Source: Vibrio mytili
GTDB lineage: Bacteria; Pseudomonadota; Gammaproteobacteria; Enterobacterales; Vibrionaceae
NCBI RefSeq assembly: GCF_000830505.1
Contig: NZ_JXOK01000053.1
Coordinates: 33,700 to 97,699 of the forward strand
Direction of reading: 5' to 3'
DNA: 64,000 bases
The notes under the pieces were generated by a model. It saw only the letters and a list, made by a program, of their open reading frames with translations. It was not told where the DNA came from and made no database searches. The position numbers were made by a program, and so were the translations under genes. Shown here piece by piece: positions 57,342 to 64,000 of the stretch; position 1 is the stretch's first letter; each line of letters begins with the position of its first letter.

Positions 57342-59474
57342 TTACTCGTCTTTCGCTGCTGGTGCTTCCGCAGTTGCTTCTGCTGGTTTTTCAACCGCTT
57401 CTTTCATGCTTAGACGAACACGGCCTTGACGGTCGATTTCAAGTACTTTCACTTGAACTTCTTGACCTTCTGCTAGGTAGTCTGACACTTTCTCAACACG
57501 TTTTTCTGCGATTTGAGAGATGTGTACTAGACCATCTTTGCCTGGAAGAATCGTGACGAATGCACCAAAGTCGGCTAGACGTGCAACTTTACCAGTGTAG
57601 ATACGGCCGACTTCAACTTCAGCAGTGATCTCTTCGATGCGACGAATCGCTTCTTTCGCTGCTGCACCTTCAGTCGCGGCAATCTTGATAGTACCGTCAT
57701 CTTCGATTTCAATCGTAGTGCCCGTCTCTTCCGTTAGAGCACGGATTACTGCACCACCTTTACCGATAACGTCTTTGATCTTCTCAGCGCTGATCTTCAT
57801 TGTGTGAATACGCGGAGCAAATTCAGAGATATCATCACGAGCACCAGAGATCGCTTCATCCATTACAGATAGGATGTGCTTACGTGCACCTTGTGCTTGG
57901 TTAAGCGCAATCTGCATGATCTCTTTAGTGATACCTTCGATCTTGATGTCCATTTGAAGTGCAGTGATACCTGTATTAGTACCCGCTACTTTAAAGTCCA
58001 TATCACCTAGGTGATCTTCGTCACCAAGGATGTCTGAAAGAACAACGAAATCGTCGCCTTCTTTCACAAGACCCATTGCGATACCCGCAACTGAAGACTT
58101 GATTGGTACACCTGCATCCATAAGAGCAAGAGAAGTACCACATACAGAAGCCATTGAAGATGAACCGTTAGATTCAGTGATTTCCGATACTACACGTACT
58201 GTGTATGGGAATTCTTCTGGAGATGGCATAACTGCAGCAATACCACGCTTCGCCAATTTACCGTGGCCGATTTCACGGCGCTTAGGAGAACCGACAAAAC
58301 CTGTCTCACCTACACAGTATGGAGGGAAGTTGTAGTGCAGTAGGAAGTGATCTTTACGCTCACCAGTTAGCTCATCAATGATTTGCGCATCGCGCTGAGT
58401 ACCTAGAGTCGCCGTCACGATCGCCTGAGTTTCACCACGAGTGAATAGCGCACTACCGTGAGTACGTGGAAGGATACCAGTACGTACGTCTAGCGCACGA
58501 ACCATGTCTTTCTCACGACCATCGATACGAGGGTTACCAGCAATGATACGGCTACGTACTACTGTCTTCTCTAAATCGTGGAAAATAGTGTGAATCTCTT
58601 TAGTGTCCGCTTCCGGATCTTGAGCAAGTAAAGCTTCGTTAACTTCTGCTGCAATCTCATGAATACGGTCGTAACGAGACATTTTCTCAGTGATTTGGTA
58701 AGCCTCGATAAGCTTAGCCTCTGCTAGTTCAGCAATCTTAGCTTTAAGCGCAGTGTTTTCTTCCGGAGCAACCCAATCCCACGCAGGAGTAGCAACTTCT
58801 GCTTTGAATTCGTTGATTGCTTTGATAGCAACTTGTTGTTGATCGTGACCGTAAACAACCGCTGCAAGCATTTCTTCTTCAGTTAGGTTATCCGCTTCTG
58901 ATTCAACCATCAGTACTGCAGACTCGGTACCTGCAACCACAAGATCAAGTTTAGAAGCTTGTAGTTCAGTTTGGCTCGGGTTAAGCACAAGTTGACCATC
59001 GATATGACCAACACGAGCAGCACCGATAGGACCGTTAAACGGGATACCAGAGATAGCTAGTGCTGCAGATGTACCAATCATTGTTGGGATATCTGGTTGA
59101 ACGTCAGGGTTCACCGATACAACAGTAGCGATAACTTGGACTTCGTTTTTGAATGAATCCGGGAAAAGCGGACGGATTGGACGGTCAATAAGACGAGCTG
59201 TTAGTGTTTCGCCTTCAGAAGGACGACCTTCACGTTTGAAGAAGCCACCAGGGATTTTACCCGCCGCGTACGTACGCTCTTGGTAGTTAACTGTAAGCGG
59301 GAAGAAATCTTGACCCGCTACTGCTTCTTTCTTACCAACGACAGAAACGAATACGGCTGTATCGTCCATCGTTACCATAACTGCGGCTGTCGCTTGGCGT
59401 GCAATAACGCCAGTTTCTAGAGTAACCGTGTGGTTACCGTACTGGAACGTTTTAACAACTGGTTTTTCGAACAT
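57342..59474 (-). CDS. pnp: polyribonucleotide nucleotidyltransferase (PNPase)
   Basis: PNPase degrades RNA 3' to 5' with phosphate and is a degradosome member. Two RNase PH domains ([12 protein letters not shown] near residue 78; [15 protein letters not shown] near residue 345; [16 protein letters not shown] near residue 483) are followed by a KH domain ([20 protein letters not shown] near residue 563) and an S1 domain ([20 protein letters not shown] near residue 630). Length 710 residues. A 381-base leader with tandem repeats separates it from rpsO. Confidence 0.97.
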   Translation of the reverse strand: MFEKPVVKTFQYGNHTVTLETGVIARQATAAVMVTMDDTAVFVSVVGKKEAVAGQDFFPLTVNYQERTYAAGKIPGGFFKREGRPSEGETLTARLIDRPIRPLFPDSFKNEVQVIATVVSVNPDVQPDIPTMIGTSAALAISGIPFNGPIGAARVGHIDGQLVLNPSQTELQASKLDLVVAGTESAVLMVESEADNLTEEEMLAAVVYGHDQQQVAIKAINEFKAEVATPAWDWVAPEENTALKAKIAELAEAKLIEAYQITEKMSRYDRIHEIAAEVNEALLAQDPEADTKEIHTIFHDLEKTVVRSRIIAGNPRIDGREKDMVRALDVRTGILPRTHGSALFTRGETQAIVTATLGTQRDAQIIDELTGERKDHFLLHYNFPPYCVGETGFVGSPKRREIGHGKLAKRGIAAVMPSPEEFPYTVRVVSEITESNGSSSMASVCGTSLALMDAGVPIKSSVAGIAMGLVKEGDDFVVLSDILGDEDHLGDMDFKVAGTNTGITALQMDIKIEGITKEIMQIALNQAQGARKHILSVMDEAISGARDDISEFAPRIHTMKISAEKIKDVIGKGGAVIRALTEETGTTIEIEDDGTIKIAATEGAAAKEAIRRIEEITAEVEVGRIYTGKVARLADFGAFVTILPGKDGLVHISQIAEKRVEKVSDYLAEGQEVQVKVLEIDRQGRVRLSMKEAVEKPAEATAEAPAAKDE

Positions 59475-59737
59475 TGTTATTCCTTGTTTCTAAGCACTGT
59501 ACATACCAATGCTTAGGATGTATTAATTGATACTCAAGGCATTACGAATCGCGACTAGTGAAAAGAAACTTGAGTAAATTTCTTTTTAATAGCCGCGACC
59601 TTTTGGTCGACGAGGTTGACTGTAATGCGGTGAGCCTTACTGATAATCTACGATACAAATCGGTGACCAAGAACTGGTTTGGAACTGTATCAAAAGATTA
59701 AACCGCCAGTATTATAACGGCATAAGTAGGATTTGGC

Positions 59738-59794
59738 TAAGTTATAGCGGTCAAAATAAGCCATAGCAGCCAAAATAAGCTATATCAGTCAAAA
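59738..59794. repeat. three 19-base tandem repeats between pnp and rpsO
   Basis: TAAGTTATAGCGGTCAAAA, TAAGCCATAGCAGCCAAAA and TAAGCTATATCAGTCAAAA follow each other without spacers. They differ at a few positions. They lie just downstream of the rpsO terminator in the pnp leader. Confidence 0.8.
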
Positions 59795-59805
59795 AATAGG
59801 CAACA

Positions 59806-59830
59806 AAAAAGGGGCATAAAGCCCCTTTTT
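59806..59830 (-). terminator. rpsO terminator
   Basis: AAAAAGGGGC pairs perfectly with GCCCCTTTTT around a five-base loop, 26 bases after the rpsO stop; the minus-strand 3' side ends in six T residues. Confidence 0.9.
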
Positions 59831-59855
59831 AGACAAACTGCTATGCAGTCGCTGA

Positions 59856-60125
59856 TTAGCGACGTAGGCCTAGGCGTTTGATTAGGTCTTGGTAGCGAGC
59901 TAGATTTTTACCTTTTAGGTAATCTAGAAGCTTACGACGACGAGAAACCATACGTAGAAGACCACGACGGCTGTGGTGATCGCCTTTGTGTGCTTTAAAG
60001 TGACCTTGTAGGTGGTTGATAGAAGCAGTAAGTAGAGCTACTTGAACTTCTGGTGAACCAGTATCGCCTTCACCTTGTGCGTATTCTGCAACGATTGCTG
60101 CTTTAGTTTCTGCATTCAGAGACAT
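59856..60125 (-). CDS. rpsO: 30S ribosomal protein S15
   Basis: S15 is a primary 16S rRNA-binding protein. The 89-residue sequence has the family core [20 protein letters not shown], then [16 protein letters not shown] and [10 protein letters not shown]. It stands between truB and pnp in the usual order. AGGAGAGAA lies before the ATG. Confidence 0.98.
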   Translation of the reverse strand: MSLNAETKAAIVAEYAQGEGDTGSPEVQVALLTASINHLQGHFKAHKGDHHSRRGLLRMVSRRRKLLDYLKGKNLARYQDLIKRLGLRR

Positions 60126-60266
60126 AATTCTCTCCTAATAAGAGTAAGTTTAAAGTTGTAGCAGCCAATCTCTGATTCAGCCGCTACGCGAAGCGCGGAT
60201 TATAGGGAAATTTTTTAACCCGTGCAATATAAAAATACCAACGCATTGGTCGGTATTTTCAAGTAA

Positions 60267-61220
60267 TTACTGCGATGGTGCTTCTTCACGAAAAACCACC
60301 AGACGCTTAGGTGCAATTTTACCGTCGTCGTTCATTTCACCGACTCCGATAAACAAGCGCTCCTCGCCCATCGTCAGACGAAGTGCACCTTCAATCGGCG
60401 CACCAAATACCTGAACAGGCTGGCCATGTTGAACCATATCAGCGAGCTCTGGTAACAAGTTAACTTCTGGTAAATCTTCGACAGCCGTATCCATTGGTAA
60501 AAGCAACGGATCAAGTAATTCACGAGGTGCGATTTCTTCACGATGCGCTTGCTCTAACAAATCATTGAGTTGCTCGAGTGTTACCATCTTTTCATAGGGG
60601 TATTTTGCAACACCAGTACGACGAAGCATGGTGACATGCGCACCACAACCAAGCATTTCTCCAAGGTCATCGACGATAGTGCGAATGTAAGTGCCCTTTG
60701 AGCAATGCACTTCCATTTCAACTTCATCACCTTCAAAGCGATGAAGAACAATCTCATAGACCGTAATTTTTCGAGACTCTCGCGGGACATCAATGCCTTT
60801 GCGAGCATACTCATACAAAGGTTTGCCTTGGTATTTCAACGCAGAAAACATTGAAGGTATTTGATCAGATTCACCACGGAATTTCTCAATACAGGCTTCC
60901 AGGTTTTCTAAATTTACATCGACCGGACGAGTTTCGACTACTTCTCCATCAGAGTCTGATGTATTAGTACGCTCACCGAGCTTTGCAATCACACGGTAGC
61001 GTTTATCAGAATCAAGAAGGAACTGGGAAAATTTTGTCGCTTCACCCAAGCAAATTGGCAACATGCCTGTCGCTAATGGGTCCAAGGCACCAGTGTGGCC
61101 TGCTTTCTCAGCAAAGTAGATTCGCTTTACTTTTTGCAGTGCATCATTGGAAGAGATACCCGTTGGTTTGTCCAACAAGATAACGCCATTAATTGGACGA
61201 CCTTTACGACGACGAGCCAT
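60267..61220 (-). CDS. truB: tRNA pseudouridine-55 synthase
   Basis: TruB makes pseudouridine 55 in the T-loop of tRNAs. The catalytic aspartate is in [17 protein letters not shown] near residue 47. The PUA-type C-terminal domain ends with [17 protein letters not shown]. Length 317 residues. Its ATG shares one base with the rbfA stop (TAATG), so the two are translationally coupled. Confidence 0.97.
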   Translation of the reverse strand: MARRRKGRPINGVILLDKPTGISSNDALQKVKRIYFAEKAGHTGALDPLATGMLPICLGEATKFSQFLLDSDKRYRVIAKLGERTNTSDSDGEVVETRPVDVNLENLEACIEKFRGESDQIPSMFSALKYQGKPLYEYARKGIDVPRESRKITVYEIVLHRFEGDEVEMEVHCSKGTYIRTIVDDLGEMLGCGAHVTMLRRTGVAKYPYEKMVTLEQLNDLLEQAHREEIAPRELLDPLLLPMDTAVEDLPEVNLLPELADMVQHGQPVQVFGAPIEGALRLTMGEERLFIGVGEMNDDGKIAPKRLVVFREEAPSQ

Positions 61221-61615
61221 TATTCTTCGCCCTCACGACCAGAATCTTTTTGCTTTTTCTTGTCTGCACTAACGACTTCAGACACTAGGTTAGACATACG
61301 CATACCTTCGACAAGCGTATTGTCGTAGTAGAAGCGAATCTCTGGTGTCAAACGCAGACGAATGCGTTTGCCTAGCATCATGCGAATATGCACTTCGTGC
61401 TCGCGCAGTGCCGCTAGACAGGACTCAGGCGTTTGTTCACCTACACATAAGAAAGTGACAAATACCTTTGCGTAAGCAAGGTCACGAGACACTTCCACAT
61501 CGGAAATCGTGACCATACCCAGGCGCGAGTCACGAACTTCACGTTGAAGGATCATCGCTAATTCTTTTTGCAGCTGCTGTGAAACACGCTGCGTGCGGCT
61601 AAATTCTTTTGACAT
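61220..61615 (-). CDS. rbfA: 30S ribosome-binding factor A
   Basis: RbfA is a KH-fold factor for 16S rRNA maturation and cold adaptation. The core is [20 protein letters not shown], then [20 protein letters not shown] and [19 protein letters not shown] start at ATG 61615 (MSKEFSRTQ), with GAGAG upstream, giving 131 residues; the longer frame adds 22 residues unlike the family. It lies between infB and truB in the standard order. Confidence 0.96.
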   Translation of the reverse strand: MSKEFSRTQRVSQQLQKELAMILQREVRDSRLGMVTISDVEVSRDLAYAKVFVTFLCVGEQTPESCLAALREHEVHIRMMLGKRIRLRLTPEIRFYYDNTLVEGMRMSNLVSEVVSADKKKQKDSGREGEE

Positions 61616-61728
61616 ACTTTTACTCTCATATAGAAAGAATGGGGGGTTGGTCAAAGCCAGCCCCCATGGTGTATTCAACAACCAATTACTACTTACCTTT
61701 CAAAGACAATATTAGTAATTTTAGTCAA

Positions 61729-64000
61729 TTAGTCTAGAGTACGTTTAATTTCAATGATTTCGAAGACTTCGATTTGGTCACCAACACGAACATCATTGTA
61801 GTTCTTAACGCCGATACCACATTCGTAGCCATTCTTAACTTCTTGAACGTCATCTTTGAAACGACGTAGTGACTCTAGTTCACCTTCATAAATAACAACG
61901 TTATCACGTAATACACGGATTGGGTTGTTACGCTTAATCACGCCTTCTGTAACCATACAACCAGCGATTGCGCCCAGTTTAGGTGACTTAAACACGTCAC
62001 GTACTTCAGCAAGGCCAATGATCTCTTGCTTGAATTCTGGAGCAAGCATACCACCCATTGCTTGTTTCACTTCGTCAATCAATTGGTAAATGATTGAGTA
62101 GTAACGCAAGTCAACTGCCGCTGCCTCAACAGCACGGCGAGCAGAAGCGTCAGCACGTACGTTAAAGCCAAGAATGATTGCATTTGATGCTTCAGCAAGT
62201 ACTACGTCAGTTTCCGTAATACCACCAACACCAGAACCAACGATGTTCACTTTCACTTCGTCAGTTGATAGCTTCACTAGTGAGTCTGCGATGGCTTCTA
62301 CAGAACCTTGAACGTCTGCTTTAAGCACAACGTTAAGCTCAGCAACTTCACCCGCTGTCATGTTAGAGAACATGTTCTCTAGCTTCGATTTCTGCTGACG
62401 TGCCAGTTTCACTTCACGGAACTTACCAGCACGGTAGTTCGCAACTTCACGCGCTTTACGCTCATCACGAACTACTGTTGCTTCGTCACCTGAAGATGGC
62501 ACACCAGATAGACCCAAGATCTCGACAGGAATCGATGGACCAGCTTGTGTAATTTCCTGACCCAGTTCATCACGCATTGCACGAACACGGCCGTATTCTT
62601 GACCACAAAGAACGATATCGCCTTTGTTTAGGGTACCTGACTGAACAAGTACTGTTGCAACTGGACCGCGACCTTTATCTAGGCGAGATTCAACAACCAC
62701 ACCAGACGCCATGCCTTCAGCAACTGCTGTTAGCTCTAGAACTTCAGATTGAAGAAGGATTGCTTCTAGAAGAGCATCAATGTTTGTACCCTGTTTTGCA
62801 GAGATGTGAACGAAGATGTTCTCACCACCCCACTCTTCAGGAATAACGTCATATTGAGCAAGCTCGTTCTTAACGTTGTCTGGGTTAGCACCTTCTTTAT
62901 CGATCTTGTTCACTGCAACAATCAGAGGCACACCCGCCGCTTTCGCGTGCTGGATAGCTTCAACCGTTTGTGGCATTACGCCATCATCTGCAGCAACAAC
63001 AAGTACAACGATATCTGTCGCTTGAGCACCACGAGCACGCATAGCAGTAAACGCTGCGTGTCCAGGAGTATCAAGGAAAGTGATCATGCCGTTATCAGTT
63101 TCAACGTGGTATGCACCGATGTGCTGTGTAATACCACCCGCTTCACCAGAAGCAACGTGCGTACGACGAATGTAGTCAAGTGTTGACGTTTTACCATGGT
63201 CAACGTGGCCCATGATTGTAACGACTGGAGCACGAGGAACGGCTTCTGCATTCGTGTCACGGTCAGAAAGCACGGCTTCTTCAAGTTCGTTCTCTTTACG
63301 AAGAACGACCTTATGACCCATTTCTTCTGCCACTAGCTGCGCAGTCTCTTGATCGATAACTTGGTTGATAGTCGCCATTGCGCCCATCTTCATCATCACT
63401 TTGATAACTTCTGTCGATTTAACCGACATCTTGTTCGCAAGTTCAGAAAGAACGATCGTTTCACCAATCACAACATCTTGTTTTGCAACCGTAGCAGACT
63501 TATCGAAGCCGTGCTGCATTGATGTTGGTTTCGCCAGCTTGCCTTTACGACCGCCTTTGCCACCGCGTTGGCCACGAGTATTACGTGCTTTCTCATCTTT
63601 GCTTGAAGGTTTCTTCTTCTTACGACGACCACCTTCAACTTTGCGATCTGCTTCATCTTCGGCTTCACGTGCATATTGTGAAGTCGTTACATGGTAATCT
63701 GTATCTTCCATATCACCCTTTTTCTCTTCTGCAGCAGACCAACGCTCTTTGTTCTTTTCAGCCAATTCGCGAGCTTCTTCAAGCTGGCGCTGACTTTCCT
63801 CTTCAGCCTTACGCTTAGCTTCTTCTTCCTGACGACGCTTAAGCTCGTCGGCCTCTTTTCGCGCTGCTTCTTGCTTAATTTTCTGTTCAGCATCACGCTT
63901 AGCTTTTTCTTCAGCTTCGCGTTGTGCATTCGTATCTACGTTTCGTTTCGCTTTTTCTTTAGCTTCACGTTCCGCTTTTTCTTCCGCTTCACGTTTTGCA
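61729..64000 (-). CDS. infB: translation initiation factor IF-2, 3' part (start outside window)
   Basis: IF-2 is the GTPase that brings initiator tRNA to the ribosome. The frame stays open to the window edge, so the N-terminus is missing. The visible part starts with a long charged region rich in glutamate, lysine and alanine (64000 to about 63600), the usual helical linker, then basic [11 protein letters not shown], and an IF2 N-domain-like segment near 63500-63300. The GTPase has [15 protein letters not shown] (G1), [15 protein letters not shown] (G3) and VNKIDKEGA (G4), followed by domains II to IV. An internal TTG at 63765 should not be taken as the start. Confidence 0.97.
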   Translation of the reverse strand, partial: AKREAEEKAEREAKEKAKRNVDTNAQREAEEKAKRDAEQKIKQEAARKEADELKRRQEEEAKRKAEEESQRQLEEARELAEKNKERWSAAEEKKGDMEDTDYHVTTSQYAREAEDEADRKVEGGRRKKKKPSSKDEKARNTRGQRGGKGGRKGKLAKPTSMQHGFDKSATVAKQDVVIGETIVLSELANKMSVKSTEVIKVMMKMGAMATINQVIDQETAQLVAEEMGHKVVLRKENELEEAVLSDRDTNAEAVPRAPVVTIMGHVDHGKTSTLDYIRRTHVASGEAGGITQHIGAYHVETDNGMITFLDTPGHAAFTAMRARGAQATDIVVLVVAADDGVMPQTVEAIQHAKAAGVPLIVAVNKIDKEGANPDNVKNELAQYDVIPEEWGGENIFVHISAKQGTNIDALLEAILLQSEVLELTAVAEGMASGVVVESRLDKGRGPVATVLVQSGTLNKGDIVLCGQEYGRVRAMRDELGQEITQAGPSIPVEILGLSGVPSSGDEATVVRDERKAREVANYRAGKFREVKLARQQKSKLENMFSNMTAGEVAELNVVLKADVQGSVEAIADSLVKLSTDEVKVNIVGSGVGGITETDVVLAEASNAIILGFNVRADASARRAVEAAAVDLRYYSIIYQLIDEVKQAMGGMLAPEFKQEIIGLAEVRDVFKSPKLGAIAGCMVTEGVIKRNNPIRVLRDNVVIYEGELESLRRFKDDVQEVKNGYECGIGVKNYNDVRVGDQIEVFEIIEIKRTLD

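Larger units (their letters stand above)
59475..59855 (-). other. rpsO-pnp intergenic leader
   Basis: The gap of 381 bases contains the rpsO terminator (59806-59830), three 19-base tandem repeats (59738-59794) and a small CGACC/GGTCG hairpin at 59596-59609 in the pnp leader. In enterobacteria the pnp leader is an RNase III-cut stem that PNPase itself regulates; I cannot confirm a comparable long stem here. No gene is seen. Confidence 0.5.

Noticed and set aside
62577..63186. Plus-strand frames within infB
   Set aside because: They are shadows of the highly conserved IF-2 gene.
63765..63765. TTG at 63765 as the infB start
   Set aside because: The frame continues open upstream through the typical charged linker of IF-2 to the window edge.

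Overview
The window is chromosomal DNA of a Vibrio species. The evidence is protein similarity to well-known vibrio genes (RocS, PlzC, the second EF-G, and a nucleoside transporter very close to the structurally characterised V. cholerae CNT), together with housekeeping gene order that matches enterobacterial blocks. I cannot fix the species.

Layout. 0-3 kb: a galactose-use edge (galT 3' of the window edge, galE, a GalR/EbgR-type operator, an EbgR-like repressor). 3-8.6 kb: accessory genes (LysR regulator, ChrA-type transporter, a broken O-antigen-ligase-like gene, an AT-rich PAP2 phosphatase gene and an AT-rich gene-poor tail). 8.6-21.2 kb: a complete-looking Tad/Flp pilus operon on the minus strand, read flp - tadV - AAA ATPase - rcpC - rcpA - small lipoprotein - tadG - tadE - tadF - tadZ - tadA - tadB - tadC - tadD, with a divergent AraC-type regulator. 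22.5-30.2 kb: an acyl-CoA ligase, then a CsgD/VpsT-type regulator followed by a compact four-gene chaperone-usher pilus cluster with a hairpin attenuator after the major subunit. 30.3-48.6 kb: conserved core (EF-G2, radA, the PilZ protein PlzC, serB, ytjB, deoD-deoB-deoA-deoC, nupC, yjjV, prfC, rimI, holD). 48.7-64 kb: second core block (yhbS, ubiT, rocS, ubiU, ubiV, MATE pump with its MarR repressor, nlpI, pnp, rpsO, truB, rbfA and the 3' part of infB).

How the parts work together. Two surface-adhesion machines (Tad pilus and a chaperone-usher pilus) lie within 20 kb, and three c-di-GMP-linked proteins (a VpsT-like regulator, the two-PilZ-domain PlzC, and the GGDEF-EAL protein RocS) are in the same window, so surface attachment is a theme. 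ubiT, ubiU and ubiV are the oxygen-independent ubiquinone genes, here split by rocS. The deo genes plus nupC form a nucleoside uptake and breakdown unit with CRP-type sites and a separate palindromic operator.

Main caution. Five genes (the O-antigen-ligase-like gene, tadD, tadC, tadG and prfC) are each broken by what looks like a single-base change, four of the five at short or long homopolymers where I can name the base. prfC is normally intact, and its repaired length is exactly the 529 residues of the family. Base-calling errors in the assembly are therefore at least as likely as true gene decay; the raw reads would decide.
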